A stretch of DNA of 64,000 nucleotides from Methanosarcina sp. (GTDB taxonomy: Archaea > Halobacteriota > Methanosarcinia > Methanosarcinales > Methanosarcinaceae): positions 1 through 64,000 of the forward strand of contig NZ_JAQUVZ010000015.1 of assembly GCF_028693135.1 (NCBI RefSeq), written 5' to 3'. Below, one piece after another: positions 53,646-62,391 of the stretch. Positions within the stretch are counted from its first letter, which is position 1. The number at the start of each line of letters is the position of its first letter. The position numbers and the translations under genes were made by a program. The notes under the pieces are model-generated. The model saw nothing but the letters and a program-made list of their open reading frames with translations, was not told where the DNA came from and made no database searches.

Positions 53646-53753
53646 AAATAAACCACAAAATAAACCTCTAGAGACTTGAACAGATCAGAACTGAAAGGTA
53701 AGTATTAACAAAAAACAGGTTCCTGTTAACGGAAAAATCAGTAAATTTTTTTC

Positions 53754-53797
53754 GGCAGGTAAAGATTTTTGATAATCAAAAATCTTAGAGGCCTGCC
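53754..53797. terminator. Long hairpin downstream of mdh
   Basis: An 11-bp perfect stem AAGATTTTTGA / TCAAAAATCTT is nested in an outer GGCAGG / CCTGCC pair. A smaller AACAGG-TT-CCTGTT hairpin is at 53715-53728. A T-tract precedes it on the plus strand, so on the minus strand it lacks a T-run. Confidence 0.55.
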
Positions 53798-54279
53798 CAA
53801 TTTTCCAGTTTAGTTCAGTTTTAACCGGCCTATAAAAAAATACAAAAATAAAATTACTCCTTCTTAATCAATCAGGATAAGAGCAGGTTAGTGACAGAGC
53901 AGGTTAGTGACGGCCCCTGCGAATAAATTCACAGGCATCTACGGTATTGCAACCGATGCTATACCGGCTGGGACAATTCAGAAAAGAATTTAATAGAGAA
54001 AAACCACCTTCACCCCTGATTAACTTAAACACGGAGTATTTATTACATAATGTAGATTAAAAATTATTTTACTCAGAAAAAGGTAATAGAGAATTCATTA
54101 ATCATAAACATTAAGGATAAGTAGAACTGAAAAATCTGGGAATAGATTAATTTAGAGAGAAAAAAGCCCGGTAAAACTGTAAGATATATAAGTATGTTTT
54201 TCATATAAGGTAGAGGAAGATATTTAAATAAATTTAGGATGCATAGATAACTTAAATTAATTAATAGAGCAGGGATATA
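53798..54279. other. Intergenic region before the PRC-barrel gene
   Basis: No gene is seen. A 16-bp direct repeat AGAGCAGGTTAGTGAC occurs in tandem at about 53881-53912. The right part is A/T-rich, with a TATA-like AGATATATAAG near 54182. Confidence 0.4.
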
Positions 54280-54537
54280 ATGCGCGCAGAACTCACATCA
54301 CTCTTTGGCCTAAACATATACACAAACAACGGTGTTTATGTAGGGAAGTTGCAGGACCTTGTAATTGATGTAGAGGAACAGAAAGTTACAGGACTTGCTG
54401 TTTCGGACATTAACAGGGAACTTTTTGATCTCAGCAGCAGAGGTATTATTATTCCCTACCGGTGGGTTATTACAGCAGCAGATATTATCATAATCAGAGA
54501 CGTTATCCAGAGATATAAAAAGAGGAAAGAAGACTGA
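54280..54537 (+). CDS. PRC-barrel domain protein
   Basis: 85 residues, the whole length a single PRC barrel: L-F-G-L-N-I-Y-T-N-N-G-V-Y-V-G-K-L-Q-D, then D-V-E-E-Q-K-V-T-G-L, S-S-R-G-I-I-I-P-Y-R-W and a charged tail. Stand-alone archaeal PRC proteins are widespread; some interact with the CdvB/ESCRT-like or FtsZ division systems. Function here is not known. Twenty bases before the Thg1-like gene, so probably co-transcribed with it. Confidence 0.87.
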   Translation: MRAELTSLFGLNIYTNNGVYVGKLQDLVIDVEEQKVTGLAVSDINRELFDLSSRGIIIPYRWVITAADIIIIRDVIQRYKKRKED

Positions 54538-54557
54538 ATTGTCTTTCGAAAAGGTAT

Positions 54558-55289
54558 ATGAAAAATCGGGAAATCTATGCTGAAATGCGCTGTATCCCGC
54601 CAGTGATCTTGCGCGCTGACGGCAGGAATTTCAAAAATACACTTTCAGGCCTGGGCTTTGAGAAACCCTATGATAAAACATTCGCCACAGCAATGGCGGA
54701 CACTGCCGAACTCTTCATTAAAAAAAGCGGTTTAAGCCCTCTTTTTGCCTATACTTTTTCAGATGAAATCAGTTTTCTGTTCACTGCCCTTCCTTTTGAC
54801 GGCCGGGTGGAAAAAATCGATTCTGTTGTGGCGAGCTTTTTGGGAAGTGCTCTTACGATAAAACTGCGGCTTGATGAACCCGTAGCTTTTGATTCCAGAC
54901 TGGTGGCTCTTCAAAAAGAGGAAATCCCTGAGTACTTTCACTGGAGGCAGCTGGAAGCCTGGCGCAACTTCGTGGCAGCCTGGGGATTCTATGCTCTCAG
55001 GAACGAAGGCGTGGGGAAAAATGAAGCTGCAAAGTGTCTGAAAGGAAAAAAAGAATGGGAAATCCATGAGATGCTTTTTGAAAGAGGAATCAATCTTGCG
55101 GCACTCCCTGCCTGGCAGAGGAGAGGAATTATTATATCAAACGAAGAATATGAAATCCAGGGCTTCAATCCGGTATCTGGCAAAGAGGAAAAATCCCTGC
55201 GAAAAAAAATAACTCAGAACTGGGAAATCCCTAAATTCAAATCAGAAGAAGGGATACCGTTTTTAGAGAAACTTATTAATAGAAACTGA
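54558..55289 (+). CDS. Thg1-like tRNA 5'-end (His) guanylyltransferase
   Basis: 243 residues. Palm-domain metal motif R-A-D-G-R-N-F near residue 19 and F-S-D-E-I-S-F near 67 give the two-metal catalytic acids, as in Thg1 polymerases, which add nucleotides in the 3'-5' direction. H-W-R-Q-L-E-A-W-R-N near 128 is the family's conserved block. Thg1 of M. acetivorans is known to contain a pyrrolysine encoded by an in-frame TAG; here the frame is uninterrupted, and TGG (Trp) codons lie in the conserved W-R-N-F-V-A-A-W region, one base from TAG. Trp at that site was reported active. Which Trp aligns with Pyl I cannot fix from memory. Confidence 0.9.
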   Translation: MKNREIYAEMRCIPPVILRADGRNFKNTLSGLGFEKPYDKTFATAMADTAELFIKKSGLSPLFAYTFSDEISFLFTALPFDGRVEKIDSVVASFLGSALTIKLRLDEPVAFDSRLVALQKEEIPEYFHWRQLEAWRNFVAAWGFYALRNEGVGKNEAAKCLKGKKEWEIHEMLFERGINLAALPAWQRRGIIISNEEYEIQGFNPVSGKEEKSLRKKITQNWEIPKFKSEEGIPFLEKLINRN

Positions 55290-55328
55290 AGTTTTTCAGA
55301 ATAAAAAAAGAAAAGGAATGTAGATGCA

Positions 55329-56282
55329 ATGGATAGACTTGAGCTTATAAGAAGAAATGTTCAGGAAATTGTAACCGAAGAAGAACTGGAAGGACTCCTT
55401 ATCAATAAAGAAGCTCCCCGCGCGTATGTAGGATACGAGCCGAGCGGAAAAATCCATATGGGACATGTCCTTACCGTAAACAAGTTAATAGATTTGCAAA
55501 AAGCAGGGTTCAAGATCACTGTCCTGCTTGCAGATGTACACGCTTATCTGAACAAGAAAGGCACTCTGGAAGAAGTCAGGAAGATTGCAGACTACAACAG
55601 GCGCTGTTTTATCGCTCTCGGGCTTGATGAAGTCCAAACTGATTTCGTTTACGGGTCAGACTTCCAGCTGGGAGCCGAGTACATGTTAAATGTGCTCAAA
55701 CTTTCAAGAACAGTTACCCTCAACAGGGCAAAGAGGAGCATGGACGAAGTAGGGCGTGCAATGGATGACCCGACAGTTTCCCAGATGGTATACCCCCTGA
55801 TGCAGGCTATTGACATTGCCATGCTTAAGGTGGATGTGGCGGTAGGGGGGATTGACCAGAGGAAAATCCACATGCTTGCCCGCGAAAATTTAAAAAGCCT
55901 CGGATTTGAAACCCCGATCTGTATTCACACTCCTATTCTCCTGGGGCTTGACGGAACCAAGATGGCTTCTTCAAAGGAGAATTATATTTCAGTAGATGAT
56001 ACGGAAGAAGAGATCTACAAGAAGTTTAAGAAAGCTTTCTGCAAGATCGGAGACGTAGAAGAAAACCCGATTCTTGCTCTTTTCCGCTATCATATCATCC
56101 CAAGATACGAAACAGTTGTCATTGAAAGGCCTGAGAAATTCGGTGGAAACCTAACATACCACAGTTATGCTGAGATGGAAAGTAACTTTATAGAAGAAAA
56201 AGTCCACCCAATGGACCTAAAAAATGCAGCTGCAAAATATATAAATGAGATTCTGGACCCAGTCCGAAAAGTTCTTATCTGA
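55329..56282 (+). CDS. tyrS: Tyrosyl-tRNA synthetase
   Basis: 317 residues, the short archaeal form without the bacterial S4 domain. The class I HIGH motif is present as H-M-G-H in S-G-K-I-H-M-G-H (near residue 42), the tyrosine pocket has Y-V-G-Y-E-P-S-G near 33, Y-P-L-M-Q-A-I-D near 155, and KMSKS appears as K-M-A-S-S near 216. Charges tRNA-Tyr. Last gene of a run with the PRC and Thg1-like genes, 39 bp after the latter. Confidence 0.96.
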   Translation: MDRLELIRRNVQEIVTEEELEGLLINKEAPRAYVGYEPSGKIHMGHVLTVNKLIDLQKAGFKITVLLADVHAYLNKKGTLEEVRKIADYNRRCFIALGLDEVQTDFVYGSDFQLGAEYMLNVLKLSRTVTLNRAKRSMDEVGRAMDDPTVSQMVYPLMQAIDIAMLKVDVAVGGIDQRKIHMLARENLKSLGFETPICIHTPILLGLDGTKMASSKENYISVDDTEEEIYKKFKKAFCKIGDVEENPILALFRYHIIPRYETVVIERPEKFGGNLTYHSYAEMESNFIEEKVHPMDLKNAAAKYINEILDPVRKVLI

Positions 56283-56457
56283 ATTCCGGGAGGTTAAAGC
56301 CCTTCCAGAAGAATTTAGAAAAATCCGGGGTAAAGGCACATTCTTACGGAGAGGGGGGACGTCACATAAAAAAACCTGAAGATCCTGGATAAAATGTTAT
56401 ATAGCTATAAAGCATAGAATCTTTGAAGAGTTAGTTTAGATATCCAGGGTGCTTTTT

Positions 56458-57630
56458 ATGAAATATGTTTACCAGGACTCTACGGAACTGCCTGTACAGA
56501 GGGATTTAATTGAAGATCTTAAATCACTCATAGATATAACTGCCCGAGTAATCCCTCTGGAGAATTCCATAATAGAACTCAAGTGCAAAAATAAAGAAGC
56601 GCTCCATGAATTGAACGACAGAATTACCGGAATGAATATTTTCGAGGAAAAACTAAGCGCACTGGCAAATCGATTAATAAAAGAAATAGGTACTGAAGAT
56701 TTAATATCCTGTACTGACGCAGTCCTGATAACCTGCAGCGAAAATCTCGGGCGAAAGCGTGAAATTCTCGAAATAGAGTCCAGAAAAATTGAAAGTGGAA
56801 TCGCCCAGGAGTGTCAAAAAATTGAGAGCAAGGTTCTTGAGGTTCTCACTCCTTTTTTGATCTCAGGAATATATGGAGCAGAAAAGAGATTTGAGATTTC
56901 CAACGGCATAAGCGGAGTTTCAGGGGAAATGGAAGGTTCGGTTTCAGGCCTGCAATATTATTATAGACTCTGGTTTACAGAAGAGCCTCTGACAGTAGAG
57001 AAGCTTATTGATAGCTTGAGCCTGCCAGGAAGGACAAGGACAGGAATCCTGCGAAAAGAAGAGAAAATAAAAATGCAGGACCTCTCCGAGTTTCTCGTAA
57101 GCTCCCTTGAATATGACAGCGAGAAAAATATCCGTCTTGTTATTGAAAATAAAAAAGCAAACCGGAAGTTCAGGATAGAAGGCGGTGGGCTCAAGTACTT
57201 TGTATATGAAGATGACAGAGAGATTACTGCCGACAAAGAACTTGGTGCTCTTATAGATATGAAGATTCTTGCGAAAATTCCGGAAAAGATCAAGAATTAC
57301 CTTCAGGCAAATATCCGGACTTATACCCTTTCAAAGGTCCTGCTTGATGAAGAGGATGCCGTCTCTACAAACCAGATTTTCGACTGCCTGAAAGTGATTG
57401 CCGAACAGTATGGTGTGGTCGTCCAGGAGTGTCTGGCAAAAGGGCTTAATAAAGAAGAAATTACCATCAAAATGGAAGAGGCCGATGGAACAAGAACGGA
57501 GAAGTATATTTCAAAGAATGAAATGTATACTCGTCTTTCAGATGTAGGAAGTGAGGGAGTTGAGATTGCTGAAATACTCGGCGTGGACAGTAGGGCTCAG
57601 ATTAAGGATAAAAAATACCTGATCGTCTAA
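56458..57630 (+). CDS. Hypothetical coiled-coil protein
   Basis: 390 residues from ATG 56458, with CCAGGGTG upstream; an in-frame GTG three codons earlier is less likely. Residues ~15-130 are highly charged with heptad-like spacing (K-N-K-E-A-L-H-E-L-N-D-R and E-I-E-S-R-K-I-E-S-G), suggesting coiled coil. The rest is mixed alpha/beta with L-K-Y-F-V-Y-E-D-D-R-E near residue 240. No signal peptide, membrane segment or known catalytic motif. A TATA-like GTTATATAGC lies at about 56397-56406, so it has its own promoter. I do not recognise the family. Confidence 0.75.
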   Translation: MKYVYQDSTELPVQRDLIEDLKSLIDITARVIPLENSIIELKCKNKEALHELNDRITGMNIFEEKLSALANRLIKEIGTEDLISCTDAVLITCSENLGRKREILEIESRKIESGIAQECQKIESKVLEVLTPFLISGIYGAEKRFEISNGISGVSGEMEGSVSGLQYYYRLWFTEEPLTVEKLIDSLSLPGRTRTGILRKEEKIKMQDLSEFLVSSLEYDSEKNIRLVIENKKANRKFRIEGGGLKYFVYEDDREITADKELGALIDMKILAKIPEKIKNYLQANIRTYTLSKVLLDEEDAVSTNQIFDCLKVIAEQYGVVVQECLAKGLNKEEITIKMEEADGTRTEKYISKNEMYTRLSDVGSEGVEIAEILGVDSRAQIKDKKYLIV

Positions 57631-58236
57631 GTATTTTTAAAAGTTATCGTTTTGGATTATTTTATTACAGATTATATTTGTCTTTTACATTTCTTTTTTA
57701 AATTTATTTTTCATACATCAATTCTTTAGATCTGTTCCCCTCCTTTTATCCCACAGATTTGTATAATACAACGTGTGAGCTGGAACGTCTGGAGAAGAAA
57801 GGAATAAAGGGGTTTCCGCCGTGGAATATTCACATTAATGAGCTGATATAATAGATTATTAAGAAAATCTTCCAGGACTTATTGCTGAAAATAAAATAAA
57901 CAGATAGAGATAAATTTATATTATGTTAGGTTTTGAAGTTGCAGAAAAACAAAAAATAAAGCCTCAAGAAGATAGAGGATTGAACTGCTTAAAGTTATAG
58001 GGAAGATAAGGAATTGAGAGTGTAGAGCCTTAAATATGAAGCAGAGAAGTAATGTATTGTACGAAGTAACCATCGTTCAATGTATGAATGTTTTGGATCA
58101 GGAGTTTACCGGAAAATTTATACCGAGATAAAAATAAGAAACTTAATTTCGATGAATTATATAGCTACTTGTTAGTAAGCTACTGATGTACCAAAAATTT
58201 CCATTCATAGACTTGCGGGGACGGAGGCTAATTAAA
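57631..58236. other. A/T-rich intergenic region
   Basis: No gene is supported in these 606 bp. A C-terminal-like reading frame ending near 57851 looks protein-like but has no start or homologue I recognise. GGAGG lies 12 bases before the next start. Confidence 0.4.
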
Positions 58237-60459
58237 ATGAAAATAAGTTTTTTTCATTATTTGATTTATGTGTTGATAATAACAATGCTAATTCCTGGAA
58301 TTATGCCTTTCATAGTTGTTGCAGCTGAGGACATACCTTCCGAAGATGACGGAAATTCAACTATTTTACTGCCTGACCTGGTAACTGAGGATCTTTCCTG
58401 GAGCCCGGATAATCCAGAAATCGGAGAACAGGTGACCCTCACTGCAAAAGTAAAAAACCAGGGAGAAGCAACATCAGGAACAACGAATCTGGTTTTTTAT
58501 AGTGACGGAAATAAGATCGGAGAAAACTCAGTCCCTGAAATAGAAGCTGGAAAGAGTGAAAAAATATCGATTTTGTGGACACCGGAAACTGACAGTGAAG
58601 CGGAAATAAGTGCAAAGGTGGATGAAGAAGCTTCAGTGGAAGAAAGCAATGAGGATAATAATATCATAACCGCGGGTCCTATAACTTTCAAAGGGGCAAA
58701 AACCCCTGACCTGATAATAGACACTCTTGACTGCCCTGCAACCCCCAACCCTGGAGAACATCAGGATATAACGATAAGTGTGAAGAACCAGGGAACAGCA
58801 GCTTCAGAAAAGACTACGATGACACTTTACATTAACGGAAGTGCTGTTGACTACTGGGATGTGCCCAAGTTATCTGGTGATGAAAGCAGTTATGCCTCAT
58901 ATACATGGATTCCGACAGCAGAAGGATCTGTAGAGCTCAGAGCAGTTGTTGATGAAGACGGCCTGGTAGCTGAAAGTAATGAAGAGAACAACGAAAAAAC
59001 GGTCACCGTAACAGTAGCAGAAGATTTTCTCCCGGATCTGATAATTGAAGACATCGTGCCTGAATCGGCAGCGGGGGAAGTAGGAAAAACCCTGAACCTT
59101 ACCCTGAAAGTAAAGAACCAGGGCACGGCATCCTCTGAGGAAGTTCAGGCAAAATATTATATTAACGGAACCGCCCCCACACAGGATGACATTCAGATTC
59201 CAGCTCTTGCAGAAGGTGCAGGGGCAGATGTTAGATTTTCTCTGGTCCCGGATAGAGAAGGACAAATGGAAGTAAAAGTAAATATCGACTCCGGAACAAA
59301 CGTTTATGAGAGTAATGAAGATAACAATGAATTCACAAAGATTATAGATGTAAAAACCATACTTCCGGACCTTATAATAGAGTCTCTTTCTTTAAACCCG
59401 GAAGCTCCCGAAATAGGGGATGACATCACTTTCACAGTGTCAATAAAGAACAACGGGATCAGAGACTCCGCAAGCAGCGAGCTAAAATATTATATCAGCG
59501 GGACCAATGTAACTCAGGACGGAAAAGTATCGATACCTGAAATTGCCGTAGGGGAAACAAAAACGGGTATTTTTCACTGGGTTCCTGAAGCAGAAGGAAA
59601 CGTAAATGTGAGACTGGTAGCAGATGACGGAAATACCATACTTGAGGACGACGAGACAAATAATGAACTGACTAAGACAGTAAGTATCTCCAAACAAACT
59701 ACTTCCGGCAGTGAAGAGAACTCTGATTCCATACCCAGCAGTGGCAGTGGCAGTAGCAGTAGTAGTAGCAAAAGCAGCATGGGAAGTGGCGTTTCCAAAG
59801 AGCCAGCTAAGAATGTAGAGGTCAAAGAACTTGCTACAAGGAACATAATGAGCGGCTACCATGTCAAATATGATTTCGTGCAAAACGTCACATGTATCAC
59901 ATATATCGAGTTTGATCCGCAGAAGAATTTTAAGAAAACGACAGCAACCGTAGAGGTCCTCAAGGGAAAATCCATTTTTGTTCAGAATCAGCCGTCTGGA
60001 AGAATATACAGGCAAGTAAATATATGGCTGGGAAATAAAGGAGCAGGGAGTGAGGATTCCCTTAAGAACAGCTATACGGGGTTCAAAGTTGACAGGGAAT
60101 GGATAAAAAACAACAGTGTTAACGAATCCAACATAACCCTCCTATGGTACGATAGCAAATGGGAGCCTCTGAGCACCGAAAAAACGAGTGAAGACAAAGA
60201 CTACGTTTATTTCAGGGCAAAAACGCCTGCATATTCATGCTTTGCAATAAGTGAATATACAGGAGAAGAATCAGATGAAGGATTACAGGAAACTCTGAGA
60301 AACTGGAACGGCGAAGGAAAGGCAATCATGAACAGCAGTGCAGAAAGAGAAGAAGGCATCGTAAAGAAGCCTATGGGAACGGCTAAAATACTTCTTGCTA
60401 TATCCCTGCCTCTGTTTATGATTATTGCAGAGTACTTTGTTCTGAAGAAAAAGATCTGA
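58237..60459 (+). CDS. CARDB-repeat surface protein
   Basis: 740 residues from ATG 58237, supported by ACGGAGG upstream and a following signal segment (M-K-I-S-F-F-H-Y-L-I-Y-V-L-I). Four CARDB (cell-adhesion related) domains of ~105 residues follow, each beginning L-P-D-L or D-L-I-I and containing V-K-N-Q-G and E-S-N-E-D-N-N. A low-complexity Ser/Gly linker (S-G-S-G-S-S-S-S-S-S) near 505 leads to a PGF-pre-PGF-type domain with I-Y-R-Q-V-N-I-W and Y-V-Y-F-R-A-K-T-P-A-Y-S, then a C-terminal membrane helix and K-K-K-I. The domain before the anchor is shared in type with the PKD giant protein at 26088-31568. Likely outside the cell, adhesive or structural. Confidence 0.88.
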   Translation: MKISFFHYLIYVLIITMLIPGIMPFIVVAAEDIPSEDDGNSTILLPDLVTEDLSWSPDNPEIGEQVTLTAKVKNQGEATSGTTNLVFYSDGNKIGENSVPEIEAGKSEKISILWTPETDSEAEISAKVDEEASVEESNEDNNIITAGPITFKGAKTPDLIIDTLDCPATPNPGEHQDITISVKNQGTAASEKTTMTLYINGSAVDYWDVPKLSGDESSYASYTWIPTAEGSVELRAVVDEDGLVAESNEENNEKTVTVTVAEDFLPDLIIEDIVPESAAGEVGKTLNLTLKVKNQGTASSEEVQAKYYINGTAPTQDDIQIPALAEGAGADVRFSLVPDREGQMEVKVNIDSGTNVYESNEDNNEFTKIIDVKTILPDLIIESLSLNPEAPEIGDDITFTVSIKNNGIRDSASSELKYYISGTNVTQDGKVSIPEIAVGETKTGIFHWVPEAEGNVNVRLVADDGNTILEDDETNNELTKTVSISKQTTSGSEENSDSIPSSGSGSSSSSSKSSMGSGVSKEPAKNVEVKELATRNIMSGYHVKYDFVQNVTCITYIEFDPQKNFKKTTATVEVLKGKSIFVQNQPSGRIYRQVNIWLGNKGAGSEDSLKNSYTGFKVDREWIKNNSVNESNITLLWYDSKWEPLSTEKTSEDKDYVYFRAKTPAYSCFAISEYTGEESDEGLQETLRNWNGEGKAIMNSSAEREEGIVKKPMGTAKILLAISLPLFMIIAEYFVLKKKI

Positions 60460-60959
60460 ACAGATTCCTTTTCTTCACCCCCTATTTTTTCATGCTCAAA
60501 ACACTCGTGAAATACCCCATCTGTCGGGTTGATGCTCTCCGAGAAAAGGGAATTCACACTGTGCCTCCACACCTTCAGAGTTAAATATACCGATTTTCAG
60601 ACCAGTTTTATTTCAACCAGAAGAGCCATACCAGACGTCGAGCAAAGCAGCATTAGAAGAGATACATCTTTTGTGGATTTCGTGGTCAGAGCTTTTATAA
60701 GCTGAGGGGCAAAAGCTATGGTTGTCAGGGCACCTGCAATATAACCGATCATACTGATTTTACTCTCCAGGATTATGATTCGATGCTAAGAAAAAGGGAT
60801 TTCAAGATTACTGAGTAATAAATTAATGATAGTGGATGTCCGGATTGTAATTAAAACGTATTAAGGAAACAGAACTCTGAGAACAGACTCTGAGAACAAA
60901 ACTCTGAGAACAGAACCCTGATATAAGTGTGCCCTCCTAAACCTTTATGGGAATACCAC
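60460..60959. other. Intergenic region with a gene remnant and a tandem repeat
   Basis: It holds the truncated SemiSWEET frame (60597-60752, minus) and a short tandem repeat at about 60869-60918 whose units read ACTCTGAGAACAGA, four imperfect copies. Otherwise A/T-rich. Confidence 0.5.
60597..60752 (-). pseudogene. Truncated SemiSWEET (PQ-loop) sugar transporter
   Basis: A 51-codon frame starts M-I-G-Y-I-A-G-A-L-T-T-I-A-F-A-P-Q-L-I-K and continues A-L-T-T-K-S-T-K-D-V-S-L-L-M, which is the first helix and PQ motif of SemiSWEET proteins. Complete proteins have about 85-95 residues and three helices; here the frame breaks after the second helix (...L-L-C-S-T-S-G-M-A-L-L-V-E-I-K) and stops, and nothing resembling the third helix follows. 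GGAGAG lies upstream of the ATG. Most likely a frameshifted, decaying gene. Confidence 0.65.
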
Positions 60960-61379
60960 ATGACAGAAAACTGCCTTTTTTGCAAGATAATTTCAGGGGA
61001 AATCCCTTCAAACCGGATATATGAGGATGATGCCGTTTACGCATTTCTTGACATTTACCCGGCAAGTGAGGGGCATACGCTCGTGACTCCTAAAAAACAT
61101 TTCAGCACCTTTACGGATATGAATGCAGAAGATGTTGCCCTGCTTTTTGAAGCTGCGAGAAAAGTTACGGCTGCAGTAGAGAAAGCATTTTCAGCAGAAG
61201 GGTCGAACGTCGGCATAAATAACGGGGAAGTAGCAGGACAGGAAGTCCCCCATGTGCATGTACACGTTATTCCAAGAAAAAAGGGGGATGGTGGACGAGG
61301 AATAAAATCAATCGTCTGGACTGAAACCGATACTACCAATCTGGAAGAAGTTGCGAAAAAGATAAGAAACGTCCTGTGA
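60960..61379 (+). CDS. HIT family nucleotide hydrolase/transferase
   Basis: 139 residues from ATG 60960 (M-T-E-N-C-L-F-C-K-I-I). The HIT motif H-V-H-V-H-V-I-P lies near residue 98, with I-P-S-N-R-I-Y-E-D-D near 17 and the C-x-x-C pair (C5, C8) of the HINT/Hint subgroup, which binds zinc with a later His. These hydrolyse adenosine phosphoramidates and related nucleotides. An in-frame start 11 codons upstream is possible but leads with no family sequence. Ends 195 bp before the TusA-like gene. Confidence 0.92.
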   Translation: MTENCLFCKIISGEIPSNRIYEDDAVYAFLDIYPASEGHTLVTPKKHFSTFTDMNAEDVALLFEAARKVTAAVEKAFSAEGSNVGINNGEVAGQEVPHVHVHVIPRKKGDGGRGIKSIVWTETDTTNLEEVAKKIRNVL

Positions 61380-61574
61380 GGAAAAAGAAAACTTTGAGTA
61401 AAAAATGACACCAGCAAAAGGCATGAGAATAACCAGAGAGAGAAGAGACAGCTCCTGGATAATATTTTTAATACGAAACGATAATATATTTTTTGGAATA
61501 TAGTGACTTTAGGGGAAGAAGGCATAGTTATCTTTAGAAACGTTCCATTTCTCTGATTTAGGGGGGTAAGAACA

Positions 61575-61802
61575 GTGGCAGAACTGGAAGTAGACGTAAG
61601 AGGGCAGACCTGCCCGGTCCCGCTTGTAGAGTGCAGAAAAGCATTCAAAAAAGCCTCACCGGGAGACCTTGTAATAGTAAAGGGCACGCATCCGGCATCA
61701 AAAAAAGAGATTCCCATGGCATGTGAGGCGATGGGACTAAAGGTGCTGGAGATTGAAGACAAAGAGGGAGGAAAAGAGTGGGAGATAAAGATCCGGAGGT
61801 AA
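61575..61802 (+). CDS. TusA/SirA-family sulfur carrier
   Basis: 75 residues from GTG 61575, supported by GGGGGG upstream. It is one complete TusA fold; the persulfide cysteine is in R-G-Q-T-C-P-V-P-L-V (C-P-x-P motif) near residue 13. TusA proteins carry sulfane sulfur from a desulfurase to acceptors. Followed 19 bp later by a DsrE-like gene and then IscS-like and IscU genes, so a sulfur relay unit is likely. Confidence 0.92.
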   Translation: MAELEVDVRGQTCPVPLVECRKAFKKASPGDLVIVKGTHPASKKEIPMACEAMGLKVLEIEDKEGGKEWEIKIRR

Positions 61803-61821
61803 GGCCGGAAAAGGAGGGGAA

Positions 61822-62241
61822 ATGGGGGAAAAGGCAGTTATTGTCCTGCACAGCGGGGATATGGACAAGGTATACAGTGCGCTTATAATTGCAAACGGGG
61901 CCCTGGCAATGGGAATGGAAGCCTCCATATTCATCACATTCTGGGGGCTCATGCGGCTTAAAAAAGGGGAGCTTGAGAAGGGGCCACTTTCCAAAATGAA
62001 CATGATGGGCCTGGGCAGGCAGATGATCAAAAAAAGGATGGATAAAGCCAATGTTGTCTCACTGGAAAGGCTGATGAGTGATTTCAAGGAACTTGGTGGA
62101 AAGATCATAGCCTGTGAAATGACCATGGAGATAATGGGCATAACAAAAGAAGATCTTCGAACGGAATGGGTGGACGAATGGGGAGCTGTTGGCACGTATA
62201 TCCAGGAAGCAAGGGATGCAAACATAACTCTCTTTATCTGA
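61822..62241 (+). CDS. DsrE/DsrF-like (peroxiredoxin-fold) sulfur relay protein
   Basis: 139 residues. DsrE/F/H-like alpha/beta fold with V-I-V-L-H-S-G-D-M-D-K-V-Y-S-A near the N-terminus, F-I-T-F-W-G-L-M near 37 and a cysteine in K-I-I-A-C-E-M-T-M near residue 98, where DsrE-family proteins hold a sulfur-carrying cysteine. Start is supported by AAGGAGGGG. Together with TusA it probably passes sulfane sulfur along a relay; the acceptor is not known. Confidence 0.88.
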   Translation: MGEKAVIVLHSGDMDKVYSALIIANGALAMGMEASIFITFWGLMRLKKGELEKGPLSKMNMMGLGRQMIKKRMDKANVVSLERLMSDFKELGGKIIACEMTMEIMGITKEDLRTEWVDEWGAVGTYIQEARDANITLFI

Positions 62242-62391
62242 TCCTGAAAAGGTTTCCGGACTTAGAATTGGCGTGTTAGTCCGGACCTTTTGGGTTTTGT
62301 TTCGATTCTTAAGCCTCAATACATCCATTTCAGCTGTAAATCTACTATAAATCGAGTTTAATCTGAGGAGGGGAAAGAAATATTTGAAAAT

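Noticed and set aside
57660-57851. Frame ending in a protein-like tail before the CARDB gene
   Set aside because: No start codon with a ribosome binding site, and no recognisable homologue; too weak to call even as a pseudogene.
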